A model generated the notes under the pieces. The model was not told the origin of the DNA and searched no databases. It saw only the letters and a list, made by a program, of their open reading frames with translations. Positions 38,122-46,721 of a stretch of 64,000 bases of DNA are shown in pieces. A program made the position numbers and the translations under genes. Position 1 is the stretch's first letter. Each line of letters begins with the position of its first letter. Origin of the DNA: Corallococcus macrosporus DSM 14697 (GTDB lineage: Bacteria; Myxococcota; Myxococcia; Myxococcales; Myxococcaceae); contig NZ_CP022203.1 in NCBI RefSeq assembly GCF_002305895.1, positions 4,690,501-4,754,500 of the forward strand. Reading direction: 5' to 3'.

Positions 38122-38913
38122 ATGGCGATCTCCTCCCTGTCGCGCCCGTCCTCCACCGCTTGCACGAAGCGCGCTTCCGAAGCCGCGCAGACGTCACAGA
38201 GTGTCGTGGTGAAGGTCGTCAACCCGGACGGCACGACGGTGAAGACGGTGGACTCCGCGAAGCAGCCCCAGGAGTTCGCCGACCTGTTGAAGAAGATGGG
38301 CCTGACGAAGGAGGGCCTCCTGAAGGGAGAGGGCGCGAAGGGCGCGTGTCCGAAGCCCGCCGAGTCGCGCTTCCAGCAGAACTGGCGCGCCGACAGCTTC
38401 GAGCCGTCCAAGCCCCAGGGCCAGAAGCCGCGGCCCACGCCGGCGCCCACCCAGGCGCAGCCCACGCCAACGCCCGCCAAGGCGCAGCCTGCGCCCGCCA
38501 CGGCGCAGGCCGAGAAGGGCTCTCCCTCGGGCAAGAGCGCGGACGCGGTGGCCCAGGACATCGCGAAGCAGGCCACGGAGTGGACGTATGACTACACGGG
38601 CGGCAAGGCGTGGGACGCCGCCATGAAGAACGCCGGCACCTTCGACAAGACGCAGGCGGGCGTCTGCGTGGACATGGCCATCGAGGCCGAGCAGCGCTTC
38701 GAGAAGGCCGGCGTGGACGCGCGCGTCGTCTTCGGAAAGACGGGCCGGGGCGACCACGCGTGGGTGGAGTTCAAGGACGACCAGGGCAAGTACCAGGCCT
38801 TCGACCCCACCGCCGCGGCGTGCACCAAGAAGGCCGATGACGCCATCACCCCGTACGACAACAACCTCTACAACTACGGGAGCATCTTCCAGACCCACCA
38901 GGCCGTGCCCTGA
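38122..38913 (+). CDS. Transglutaminase-like fold protein with Pro/Ala-rich linker
   Basis: 263 residues. No signal peptide. Residues 1-90 form a small helical region (QTSQSVVVKVVNPDGTTVKT). Residues about 95-140 are a Pro/Ala/Lys/Thr-rich linker with PTPAPTQAQPTPTPAKAQ, and the C-terminal domain has a papain/transglutaminase-like triad: Cys182 (AGVCVDMA), His212 (GDHAWVEF) and Asp228 (AFDPTAA). An enzyme or protein cross-linker/protease is likely, with the substrate unknown. AAGGA lies eight bases before ATG 38122. The serine-rich N-terminus and linker resemble secreted or injected proteins, but that is inference. Confidence 0.7.
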   Translation: MAISSLSRPSSTACTKRASEAAQTSQSVVVKVVNPDGTTVKTVDSAKQPQEFADLLKKMGLTKEGLLKGEGAKGACPKPAESRFQQNWRADSFEPSKPQGQKPRPTPAPTQAQPTPTPAKAQPAPATAQAEKGSPSGKSADAVAQDIAKQATEWTYDYTGGKAWDAAMKNAGTFDKTQAGVCVDMAIEAEQRFEKAGVDARVVFGKTGRGDHAWVEFKDDQGKYQAFDPTAAACTKKADDAITPYDNNLYNYGSIFQTHQAVP

Positions 38914-38914
38914 A

Positions 38915-38945
38915 GCGCCCGCGGGGGCGTCCACCGCGCGGGCGC
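38915..38945 (+). terminator. GC hairpin after the transglutaminase-like gene
   Basis: GCGCCCGCG (38915-38923) pairs with CGCGGGCGC (38937-38945) directly after the stop codon, around a 13-base loop. No T run. Confidence 0.5.
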
Positions 38946-39063
38946 CCCAGCGCGGGGCGCCCCCTTCCCTCGCGCAGCGGACAGTTCCGGCGTGAGAACA
39001 GGTACGCGCGAGCGTCGTGGCCAAGCCGGCCGTCACAGCGTAACGTAGCGGCCAGGAACGCTC

Positions 39064-40755
39064 GTGATTCTCCAGGACCTCAACCGCGTGCGGCAAATCA
39101 CCGTCATCGCCGCCCGCCATGGCTTTGGCGAGCTGGCGGAGCGCGCGGGGCTGTGGCGCATCGTCGGACGCAAGGAGAAGGTGGAGGTCTCGCCGGAGGC
39201 GCAGCGCGCCTCCACCGCGCGGCGCTTCCGCATGCTGCTCAATGATTTGGGCCCCACCTTCGTCAAGCTGGGCCAGGTGCTGTCCACCCGCGCGGACCTG
39301 CTGCCCGCCGAGTACATCGACGAGCTGGCCATGCTCCAGGACCACGTGGAGCCCATCCCGCTGGAGGCGGTCCACGCGCAGATTGAAGACTCGCTGGGCG
39401 CTCCGGTGGACGCGCTCTTCGCCACCATCGACCCGTCGCCGCTGGCCGCCGCGTCCATCGCCCAGGTGCACCGCGCGGTGACGCTGGAGGGCGAAGAGGT
39501 GGTGGTGAAGGTGCAGCGGCCCGGCATCGCCGCGCGCATCGACTCCGACCTGGGCGTGCTGCGCAGCCTGGCGCGCCTGCTGGAGGCCGTGGTGGAGGAG
39601 ACGGGCGTCTATACGCCCACCGGCATCGTGGACGAGTTCGACCGGGCCATCCACGAGGAGCTGGACTTCATCAACGAGGCCACCAACATCCGGGCCTTCC
39701 TGGAGAACCACCGCGAGCGGCCCTACCTCAAGATTCCGCGCGTCTACGCCACCCTGTCCAGCCGCACGGTGCTGACGCTGGAGTTCATCCGGGGCGTGAA
39801 GCTGAACCCCGCGGAGCTGAGCGAGCCCGAGCGCAAGGCCATTGCCCAGAACATCCTGGACGCCTCCTTCCGGCAGCTCTTCGAGGACGGGCTGTTCCAC
39901 GGCGACCCGCACCCGGGCAACCTCCTGCTGATGGAGGACCACCGGCTGGCGCTGCTGGACTTCGGCGTGGTGGGCAGGCTGTCGCGCCCCATGCAGGAGA
40001 CGCTGGTGATGCTGTGCCTGGCGGTGGCGCTCAAGGACAGCGAGTCCGTGGCGCGCATCCTCTACCGCATGGGCGTGCCGGACGCGCGCGCCAACCTGGT
40101 GGGCTTCCGCAACGACATCGAGGCGCTGCTCGGGCAGCACCTGGCCACCACGCTGGGGCAGGTGGACACGCGCTCGCTGCTGCGGGACTTGCTGGACCTG
40201 GCGGTGAAGTACCGCATCCGCATCCCCAAGGAGTACGCGCTGCTCAGCCGCGCCTCCGTGTCCACGGAGGGCATGCTGCGCAGCCTGTACCCGGAGATGA
40301 ACATCATCGAGGTGGCGCTGCCCTACGCCAAGGAGCTGCTGGCCGGGCGCTACGACCCGATGCAGCTCCAGGGCGGGCTGATGCGCACGCTGCTGCGCTT
40401 CCAGTCCATGGCGCAGGACCTGCCCACGCAGCTCTCCCAAATCCTGCTGGACATGGAGTCCGGCAAGTTCACCGTCACGGTGCGCGCGGACCAGTTCGAC
40501 AAGCTGAATGAGAACCTGCGCAGCGCGGCGGTGATTGCCTTCATGGGCCTGTGCGCGTGCGGCTTCATCGTGGGCGCGTTCATCTCCTTCGCGCCCAAGC
40601 CGTGGATGTACGGCAACGTGCCGGTGCTCGGCGCGGTGGGCATCGCGGTGGCGGCGGCCTTCTTCGGCGCGGCCATCACCTGGTACCTCTTCGGGGGCCG
40701 GGGCCTGGGCAAGGTGCGCTTGAGCCGCTTCCTCAAGAAGCCCAGGCGCAAGTAG
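39064..40755 (+). CDS. UbiB/AarF/ABC1-type protein kinase-like protein
   Basis: 563 residues. The ABC1/UbiB atypical kinase: TFVKLGQVLSTRADLLPAEY (K-x-G-Q motif in the N-terminal extension), PLAAASIAQVHRAVT (Ala-rich P-loop substitute), HEELDFINEATN, catalytic FHGDPHPGNLLL and metal-binding LLDFGVVGRLSR. Two membrane helices near the C-terminus (AVIAFMGLCACGFIVGAFIS, then AVGIAVAAAFFGAAITWYLF). It supports quinone or isoprenoid-lipid metabolism as an ATPase rather than a protein kinase. GTG start at 39064; no strong ribosome site. Confidence 0.92.
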   Translation: MILQDLNRVRQITVIAARHGFGELAERAGLWRIVGRKEKVEVSPEAQRASTARRFRMLLNDLGPTFVKLGQVLSTRADLLPAEYIDELAMLQDHVEPIPLEAVHAQIEDSLGAPVDALFATIDPSPLAAASIAQVHRAVTLEGEEVVVKVQRPGIAARIDSDLGVLRSLARLLEAVVEETGVYTPTGIVDEFDRAIHEELDFINEATNIRAFLENHRERPYLKIPRVYATLSSRTVLTLEFIRGVKLNPAELSEPERKAIAQNILDASFRQLFEDGLFHGDPHPGNLLLMEDHRLALLDFGVVGRLSRPMQETLVMLCLAVALKDSESVARILYRMGVPDARANLVGFRNDIEALLGQHLATTLGQVDTRSLLRDLLDLAVKYRIRIPKEYALLSRASVSTEGMLRSLYPEMNIIEVALPYAKELLAGRYDPMQLQGGLMRTLLRFQSMAQDLPTQLSQILLDMESGKFTVTVRADQFDKLNENLRSAAVIAFMGLCACGFIVGAFISFAPKPWMYGNVPVLGAVGIAVAAAFFGAAITWYLFGGRGLGKVRLSRFLKKPRRK

Positions 40756-40767
40756 CCGCGGCGTTGC

Positions 40768-41232
40768 CTAGACGGGCCGGCGCCACAGGTCGGCGAGGTC
40801 CGCCGGGAGCTGCGAGGCCACGGCCGCCACCTCGTCGTCCGGAATCCTGTCCCTCACGGCGGTGAACACCGCCGTCAGCACGCGCATCGCCTGGTCCGTG
40901 GGGATGCGGAGGTGGTCCGCCACGTCGGTGATGAACTCCGCGCGCCCCATGCGCTTCGCGTGAGACGGCCCCCGGTGGATGGAGCAGGCACCCAGGATGG
41001 TGCCGATGCCGCCCTTGCCCAGGGACCAGAGCAGCTTGAGGTCCTCGCCGTCGGACAGGCGCCGCGCGAGCGTGCAGAACACCGCCTCCGCGCCCTTCCG
41101 GGCGTCCACGCCATTCACCTGGAACTCGCGGCTGTTCCCCAGCTCGTCCAGGAAGCCCTGGAGGTCCTGGGGCTCGTCACGCTCCTTCACCGGCGTGGCG
41201 CTGTTGATGGGGGGTTCGGTGTGCTCCGCCAT
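40768..41232 (-). CDS. DUF2267-like protein
   Basis: 154 residues with no membrane segment. Helical sequence around FLDELGNSREFQVNGVD and DARKGAEAVFCTLARRLSDG, then FITDVADHLRIPTDQAMRVL and ADLADLWRRPV, resembles DUF2267 proteins, whose typical pattern is two helical modules ending in L-P-x-x-L-x-x-L-(F/W). Function unknown. AAGGAGG lies seven bases before ATG 41232, which decides the start. Convergent with the UbiB-like gene, with 12 bases between stops. Confidence 0.65.
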   Translation of the reverse strand: MAEHTEPPINSATPVKERDEPQDLQGFLDELGNSREFQVNGVDARKGAEAVFCTLARRLSDGEDLKLLWSLGKGGIGTILGACSIHRGPSHAKRMGRAEFITDVADHLRIPTDQAMRVLTAVFTAVRDRIPDDEVAAVASQLPADLADLWRRPV

Positions 41233-41450
41233 GGGGCTGCCTCCTTGCATGCCAGCGCGGCCGTGCCGCGCGCCTGTCATGGTGGACACGGCGCGCGCGC
41301 GCATCATCCGGGGAGCGCCGTGCGCCTCGGCCCGTCACCTTCTGGGCGAGCGCTCGGCAGGGAGCCGCCCCTCCCCATGATGACGCGGTGGAGTGGAAGC
41401 CGAACCGCGCGGGGGCTCGCCCCGCGCCGACTCACGGAGCGTCCGGGCCG

Positions 41451-42542
41451 CTACCGCTGAACGCCCAACGCCTGGCGGAAGAACATGACCGCCTCATGGC
41501 GGGTGCGCGCCTGCGAGGCCGCCCGCGTGCCGGGCGTGGCGTCCTGGCACAGCATGGCCGCCACCTTGAAACCCAGCGGCGCGCACTCGGGAAGGAAGGT
41601 GAAATGGGCCGCGTCGTCCAACACCACCGACTTCGCCTGGGGCAGCAGCTTCGCCAGGTGGAGGCCGTTCCGCTCATGCGGCATCAGCTCGTCCCCCTTG
41701 GCGAGCACCAGCGCCACCGGCACGTCGACGTCCGCCACGTCCCGCGCCTCATAGGTCCCCGCCAGGCCCGGCGCCATGGCGAAGGCCGCGCGCACCCGCG
41801 AGTCCTTGTACGACGCCCGCGCCACCTTCATGTCGATACGGCCGTAGTCCACCTCGCGAAGCTCGTCGCACCCGGGATGCCCGCGCGTCTCCGGCGATGT
41901 ACACAGGCCGGCGAGCGGTGCCAGGTTGAGCCGCGCGCCCGCGAGCGCCAGCGCCGTGTAGCCCCCCATCGAGTGCCCGGCGGCGCCGATGCGCCGTGGA
42001 TCCACGCGCGGGCCCCAGACTGAATCCTTCAAGAAGCCGTCCAGGAGGGCCGTGAAGTCCTGGGGCCGCTCCCACGCGCGCACGTAACCCTCGGGGCTCG
42101 TGTCCCCGTAGGCATTGCCGGGGTGGTCCACCGACACGACGATGAACCCGTGCGCCGCCAGGTGCACGCCGAACCACGACAGGTTGATGGCCGAGCCGCC
42201 ATTGCCGTGGGAGAGGACCACCAGCGGCCAGCGCTCCTGGGCCCCCGAGAACGGCGCGTCCTTCGCGGCGATGAAGGGCACGAAGATGGGAGACGCCAGG
42301 TTCGCCTCCATCGGCGTGCCGCGGGGCGCCGGATACCACACCACCGTCTTCAACGTCCGGTTGCGTGCCGCGTCCTTGAAGGTCAGCGACGAGAAACCCA
42401 CCGCATGGGCCGCGTCATCGCTCTTGGATGACCTGCCCGCCGAGGGTGACGCTGGAGGAGGCTCCTCTGGCGCGGGCCGTGAGGACACACAGCCCCCGGC
42501 CAGGAGCGAGCCCCCGATGAGCCCTGCGCCCAGGACCTTCAT
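41451..42542 (-). CDS. Lipoprotein alpha/beta hydrolase (dienelactone hydrolase/PAF-AH type)
   Basis: 363 residues. The lipoprotein signal MKVLGAGLIGGSLLAGGC (Cys18) supports ATG 42542; ATG 42593 is less likely. The alpha/beta hydrolase core shows WPLVVLSHGNGGSAINLSW (oxyanion loop), RIGAAGHSMGGYTALAL (nucleophile in G-H-S-M-G), a later acidic segment VALVLAKGDELMPHERNGLH and the base His in LDDAAHFTFLPECAPLG. A periplasmic esterase or lipase with unknown substrate. The mature N-terminus is Pro/Ser-rich (EEPPPASPSAGRSSK), a typical tether. Confidence 0.82.
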   Translation of the reverse strand: MKVLGAGLIGGSLLAGGCVSSRPAPEEPPPASPSAGRSSKSDDAAHAVGFSSLTFKDAARNRTLKTVVWYPAPRGTPMEANLASPIFVPFIAAKDAPFSGAQERWPLVVLSHGNGGSAINLSWFGVHLAAHGFIVVSVDHPGNAYGDTSPEGYVRAWERPQDFTALLDGFLKDSVWGPRVDPRRIGAAGHSMGGYTALALAGARLNLAPLAGLCTSPETRGHPGCDELREVDYGRIDMKVARASYKDSRVRAAFAMAPGLAGTYEARDVADVDVPVALVLAKGDELMPHERNGLHLAKLLPQAKSVVLDDAAHFTFLPECAPLGFKVAAMLCQDATPGTRAASQARTRHEAVMFFRQALGVQR

Positions 42543-42981
42543 GTGGCGGTTGCCGACCTGTGCACTGCGACCCAGAAGCGGATGATGACGCATGAGGACC
42601 GACCGAGGGTGTCCGGACACCAGGCCCGGAGAATGGACGTTGGGGACTGCCCGAGGACGACGGCCGTGCCGCGCCCCCCGGCACGAGGCGCCAGTCCTGC
42701 ACACCGCGCGGCGCCTCGCAGGGACACCTGCCCTTCGCCTGGAACAACGCCTGAGCGGCGGAACGATTGCGACGCGCTGCGCACTCCGCTCACTCCGCGG
42801 GGAGCAGAACGGAGGGCCCGACCAACCGGCAGGCGACACAGGGGTCGGGACTTGCCCCCTCCACCCGCTCCAGGCCCGGCGCGGTCCGCCAAGGAAATCG
42901 CCTGGCTGCGTATATAGGCACGCTGGGCGACATCCGCCCACAGCCCCGGAGCGTGAAGCCTTGCAGCCAATCCCCAGCGCG
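42543..42981. other. Divergent control region between two lipoprotein genes
   Basis: 439 bases. There is no convincing gene. TATATA at 42911-42916 is an unusual AT block in this genome and may be a -10 element for the plus-strand gene at 42982, but no good -35 was found. ORFs crossing here are long open frames without ribosome sites. Confidence 0.4.
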
Positions 42982-45033
42982 ATGAGTGCCCCTGTTCCGC
43001 ACAGGCTTCTGCGTCAGCCGCGGACAGACCGATGGCAGTCCCTGGCGCTGGGGCTCCTCCTGTGCGTCACCGGCTGCAGTGAGCCCGAAGGGGCGTGGCT
43101 GGAGGTGCCCGGGGAGGAGCCCCCCGGTCTGAACTGCCTCCACGGAGGCCGCTCGCTGCTCGCGGGGACGGACGACAATGGGAACGGCAGGCTCGACGAG
43201 GACGAGGTCCGCCAGCGAACCTACAGTTGCACCTCCCCGGAAGCCCTGAGCGTGGCGCGCGCCGAGCCTCCCGGGGTGAACTGCGAGTTCGGAGGGACCG
43301 CGCTCCGGACGGGCCTGGACCTGGATGGGGACGGCCTGCTGTCGGACACCGAGGGAACCTCCATCCAGTATGTCTGTGAGCGCGCCGCGCCCACCATCTT
43401 GAGCCGCGTGCGCCACGAGCCCGCCGGAGCGGCCTGCGCCACGGACGGCTCCGCCGTGGAGAGCGGCCTGGACGTGGACGGTGACGGGGAACTGTCGCGG
43501 GAAGAGGTGACCACGACGCGGTATGTCTGCGGCGTGCGCGCGCTGCTGCGCGTGGACCCCGAGCCCCCGGGGGAGCGGTGCCCGGCGGGAGGCACCGTGG
43601 CGCGAGGCGGCCCGGACCTGGACGGAGACGGCCAGTTGGACGACGTGGAGGTGGAGTCCACGCGGTACGTCTGCGATGCCCGCGCGCTGACCCGGGTGGA
43701 CGTGGAGCCTCCGGGTCCGCGCTGCCCGGGAGGCGGCGCCGTGGTGCACACCGGCGGCGACACCAATGGTGACGGGGTGCTCCAGGACACGGAGGTCCGC
43801 TCCTCGGAGACCGTCTGTGAGCGCATCATCAATGGCGATGTGTGGGTCTCCACCCAGTTGGAGCTCGCCAACCTCCAGGACGTGACGGTCATCACCGGCA
43901 GCCTGTACATTGAGGGCCGCAGCGTGGTGAACGTGGCGCTGCCCGCGCTGAGGCTCGTGGGCGGACAGGTGGACCTCGACTCCCTCCAAGAGGTTCGCAA
44001 CCTGTCGCTGCCGGCACTCCGGTCCGCTCACTCCGTCATCGTCTCGGACAGCCCCCTGCTGGAGCGGGTGTCGCTTCCGGCGCTGGCGCAAACCACCTAC
44101 GTCTCGATTGCGCGGAACGCCGCGCTGGAGGCGGTCGACTTCGAGGCCCTGGTGAGTGTGGGCGACTTCGATGTCCGGGACAACCCGCGGCTCGCATGGC
44201 TGAATGTCCCGCGCCTCTGGTGGGCGGATGACGTGGGCTTGTGGGGGCTGGCCGCGACGCGCATCGAGCTGCCGTTGCTCTACCTCGTCAAGAACCTCTA
44301 CATCGTCGACGGCGCTGCCGAAGAGGTCCTCCTCCCGGGCCTGTCCATCACGCTCGGGGACGTCGTCATCGGGAGGATGGCGGGCCTGCGCCAGCTGGAC
44401 CTGCCCAGCCTCAACGTCGTGAACGGGATGTTCCTTGTTCGCGACACGGCGGCGCTGACGTCCTTCTCCCTCCCACGCTTGGAGACGATCGAGGGGCACT
44501 TCAACCTCTGGAGCAATGCCGCGCTGACGCACTTCGACGTGCCCTTGCTGCGGGGCATCGGCGGGTGGCTCGATGTGAGCTTCAACGACTCGCTCACCAC
44601 CCTCGATGGACTGAGGAGCGTGCAGTACCTCGGCAATCAACTCACGCTGAACGGCAACGCCCGGCTCACTTCCCTGGAGGGGCTCGCCTCGCTGATAGAC
44701 GTGCGTCACTACTTCAACATCCGCGGGACCGCGCTCACCCGGCTGGGCCTTCCGGCGCTGAGGCGCGTGGACCGGCTGGTGATGGACGACAACCCCACGC
44801 TCACGACGCTGGACCTGCCGAGGCTGGACAACGCCATATCCATCGCCCTGATGGACTCTCCGGAGCTGCGCGAGTTGGGGCTGCCCCGGATGCGCTACCT
44901 CCTGGACTTCCTGGGTGTGTGGCAGAGCCCGGTGCTGCCGCGCTGCCATGTGAATGGCTTCCTCGAGCAGCTCGACAACCCGGTGCCAGAGGTCACGCTC
45001 TGGGGAATCGACGACGTGAGCACCTGCGAGTAG
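42982..45033 (+). CDS. Surface lipoprotein with five Ca-binding-like repeats and an L-domain-like solenoid
   Basis: 683 residues. The signal peptide ends in lipobox V-T-G-C (near residue 33). Five tandem units of about 47 residues follow, each with a Cys pair and an acidic D-x-(D/N)-G-(D/N)-G-x-L loop (DDNGNGRLDEDE, DLDGDGLLSDTE, DVDGDGELSREE, DLDGDGQLDDVE, DTNGDGVLQDTE). From about 290 a leucine-rich, L-domain-like solenoid repeats patterns such as VNVALPALRLVGG, VSLPALAQTTYVS and LDLPRLDNAIS. It is probably an outer-surface binding or adhesion protein. No local partner gene. It has no strong Shine-Dalgarno; the start is set by the signal peptide. Confidence 0.75.
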   Translation: MSAPVPHRLLRQPRTDRWQSLALGLLLCVTGCSEPEGAWLEVPGEEPPGLNCLHGGRSLLAGTDDNGNGRLDEDEVRQRTYSCTSPEALSVARAEPPGVNCEFGGTALRTGLDLDGDGLLSDTEGTSIQYVCERAAPTILSRVRHEPAGAACATDGSAVESGLDVDGDGELSREEVTTTRYVCGVRALLRVDPEPPGERCPAGGTVARGGPDLDGDGQLDDVEVESTRYVCDARALTRVDVEPPGPRCPGGGAVVHTGGDTNGDGVLQDTEVRSSETVCERIINGDVWVSTQLELANLQDVTVITGSLYIEGRSVVNVALPALRLVGGQVDLDSLQEVRNLSLPALRSAHSVIVSDSPLLERVSLPALAQTTYVSIARNAALEAVDFEALVSVGDFDVRDNPRLAWLNVPRLWWADDVGLWGLAATRIELPLLYLVKNLYIVDGAAEEVLLPGLSITLGDVVIGRMAGLRQLDLPSLNVVNGMFLVRDTAALTSFSLPRLETIEGHFNLWSNAALTHFDVPLLRGIGGWLDVSFNDSLTTLDGLRSVQYLGNQLTLNGNARLTSLEGLASLIDVRHYFNIRGTALTRLGLPALRRVDRLVMDDNPTLTTLDLPRLDNAISIALMDSPELRELGLPRMRYLLDFLGVWQSPVLPRCHVNGFLEQLDNPVPEVTLWGIDDVSTCE

Positions 45034-45108
45034 GCGCAGCCGTGCTGTACGCGAGACCGCGGCAACTGGCCGAGCCAGCGAAGGCGAAGTGAGGGGCAAG
45101 CACCCTGC

Positions 45109-46125
45109 TCATCGCATCTTGAGCACCACCCGGAAGCGGGCGTGGTTGCTCATCATCCGCTCGTAGGCCTCGCCGGCGCGCTCCAGGGGGAACACCTCGT
45201 TCTGGGAGCGCACGCCCGTGAGCGCGCTGAAGGCCAGGGTGTCCTGAGAGTCCTGCGGAACGCCGCTGGGCCACCCTTGGACGCGATTGCGCTTCATGAT
45301 GAGCTGCAGGCTGGTGACGGGAATGGGCTCCGTGCCCGCGCCCAGCAGGAGCAGGACGCCGTCGCGGCCCAGGCCGCCAATCAGGCCCGCCGCCAGGCTG
45401 CTGCTCGACGCGGTCATCATGATGACGCGCGCGCCGCCCAGGGCCTGGAGCGCCTTGCTCACGTCGCCCTTCTCCGTGTCGATGTACTCATGGGCGCCCA
45501 GCTCCGTCGCCAGCTTCCGCTTGTCCGCCCCGCGAGAGATGGCCACGGTGCGGAAGCCCAGCTTGCGCGCGAACTGGATGGCCAGGTGCCCCAGGCCGCC
45601 AATGCCCTGCACCGCCACCAGGGAGCCCGGCTTCGCGCCCATGTTCCTCAGGGAGTTGAAGGTCGTCACACCCGCGCACAAGAGCGGCGCGGCGTCCTCG
45701 GACTTCATGCCGTCCGGGACGCGCGCCAGGGCCTCCTGGGGCGCGAGCATGTACTCGGCGTAGCCACCGTCGTAGCTGATGCCGCAGACCTGCTGGAAGT
45801 CACAGGTGACGAAGTCGCCCACGCGGCACGCGGGACACTGGCCGCAGTGGCCGCCATGCCAGCCCACGCCCACGTGCTGGCCCGCCTTCCACACCGTCAC
45901 CCCGGGCCCCACCTTGTCGATGCGGCCCACCACTTCATGGCCAGGCACCCGCGGGTACTGCACGGGCATCCACCCCTCCTTGGTGATGGCATCGCTGTGG
46001 CAGACGCCACACGCGTCCACGGCGATGAGCACCTGTCCGGGGCCGGGCTCGGGGACGTCCCGCTCCACCATTTCGAGCGGGCCCTTCGCCTGCTTCACCT
46101 GCACCGCCTTCATCTTCCTGGCCAT
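45109..46125 (-). CDS. Zinc-dependent alcohol dehydrogenase (AdhP/AdhA type)
   Basis: 338 residues, normal for medium-chain dehydrogenases. Catalytic zinc ligands sit in CGVCHSDAITKEGW (Cys, with His/Asp) and VPGHEVVGRIDKVGPG (His), with the third Cys in LLCAGVTTFNSL. Structural zinc cysteines are in HCGQCPACRVGDFVTC. NAD(P) binding shows in AVQGIGGLGHLAIQFARKLG. It oxidises alcohols or reduces aldehydes. ATG 46125 has GGAAGG just upstream; GEGAM at 46140 is an alternative. Convergent with the upstream surface lipoprotein gene. Confidence 0.9.
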   Translation of the reverse strand: MARKMKAVQVKQAKGPLEMVERDVPEPGPGQVLIAVDACGVCHSDAITKEGWMPVQYPRVPGHEVVGRIDKVGPGVTVWKAGQHVGVGWHGGHCGQCPACRVGDFVTCDFQQVCGISYDGGYAEYMLAPQEALARVPDGMKSEDAAPLLCAGVTTFNSLRNMGAKPGSLVAVQGIGGLGHLAIQFARKLGFRTVAISRGADKRKLATELGAHEYIDTEKGDVSKALQALGGARVIMMTASSSSLAAGLIGGLGRDGVLLLLGAGTEPIPVTSLQLIMKRNRVQGWPSGVPQDSQDTLAFSALTGVRSQNEVFPLERAGEAYERMMSNHARFRVVLKMR

Positions 46126-46451
46126 CGCGCCTTCCCCCATGGGTGTGAAGAACGCGGGTGAATATGGGCAGCCACCGATGTGAAGGCGACAGCCCTGCTG
46201 GCCTTGAGGTGGCGGCCGTGCGAGCAGCCGCCTCCACGCCGGTGTTGCTCAGCGGCGTCAACGCCTTACGAAACGAGCGGCGCCTCTCGCGATCTGGACT
46301 GGAGCAGGGTTTGCGTGAGCCCGCCCAGAGCGGAAGCATCCTCTGCCTTCGGCCGTTTGTGTCTGCCTGACAGCAATGGCATGATAGCCGTCCTGGCGGC
46401 GTCCGAGTCGCCCGGTGTTGGGCGCCTCCCACCAGGCAAGAGGAGATGGTG
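46126..46451. other. Upstream region of the small peptide gene
   Basis: 326 bases, no convincing gene. A weak sigma-70-like pair, TTGTGT (46357-46362) and CATGAT (46380-46385), 17 bases apart, lies about 65 bases before the peptide start. Part of the region is also the 5' side of the divergent dehydrogenase gene. Confidence 0.3.
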
Positions 46452-46598
46452 ATGACCCAATCGTCCAAGTCGAAGAAGCTCCAGGCGCAGCTCAAGGCAC
46501 TCGACAACGCACTGCCTGCCCCCGCCGTGTCCGTCCCCGGAGCGCCCGTGGCGCCGAAGATCGACGAGGGCAACGATAGGTACGGCGGCTATCCCTGA
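46452..46598 (+). CDS. 48-residue peptide, possible RiPP precursor
   Basis: ATG 46452 to TGA 46598, with AGGAG six bases before the start. Residues 1-20 form a Lys/Gln/Leu-rich, helix-like leader (MTQSSKSKKLQAQLKALDNA). Residues 21-35 are Pro/Ala/Val-rich, and the tail (36-48) is polar and aromatic, ending DRYGGYP. No signal peptide and no cysteine. It is followed within 54 bases by a terminator and then an asparagine-synthetase-like amide synthetase gene, an order typical of precursor peptides. Gly30 and Asp38 could in principle form a nine-residue macrolactam ring, but no leader peptidase or recognition-element protein is visible nearby. No family recognised. Confidence 0.6.
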   Translation: MTQSSKSKKLQAQLKALDNALPAPAVSVPGAPVAPKIDEGNDRYGGYP

Positions 46599-46651
46599 CC
46601 CCATCGCTCGCTCGCGATGCTGCACGCTGACCTTGCGTTCGACGATCTTGC

Positions 46652-46683
46652 AGCCCCCCTTGGCCTCGTCGAGGGGGGCTTTT
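46652..46683 (+). terminator. Intrinsic terminator/attenuator between peptide and synthetase genes
   Basis: AGCCCCCC (46652-46659) pairs perfectly with GGGGGGCT (46673-46680) across a 13-base loop, followed by TTT at 46681-46683. The orientation is plus-strand. A terminator here would leave high expression of the peptide gene and low read-through into the synthetase gene. Confidence 0.8.
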
Positions 46684-46721
46684 CCATCGGCCAATCACAG
46701 GTCAGGCTCGTGCAGCACCGG

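Noticed and set aside
38194-40440. 748-codon minus-strand open frame
   Set aside because: Antisense of the transglutaminase-like and UbiB-like genes, which have clear motifs; composition is shadow-like.
46452-46598. Classical lasso peptide precursor
   Set aside because: No Thr at the position two residues before the proposed core, no B1/B2 genes and no immunity transporter nearby; kept only as a broader RiPP hypothesis.
46617-46721. Upstream start for the amide synthetase
   Set aside because: It would place a perfect terminator hairpin inside the first 22 codons and has no Shine-Dalgarno.
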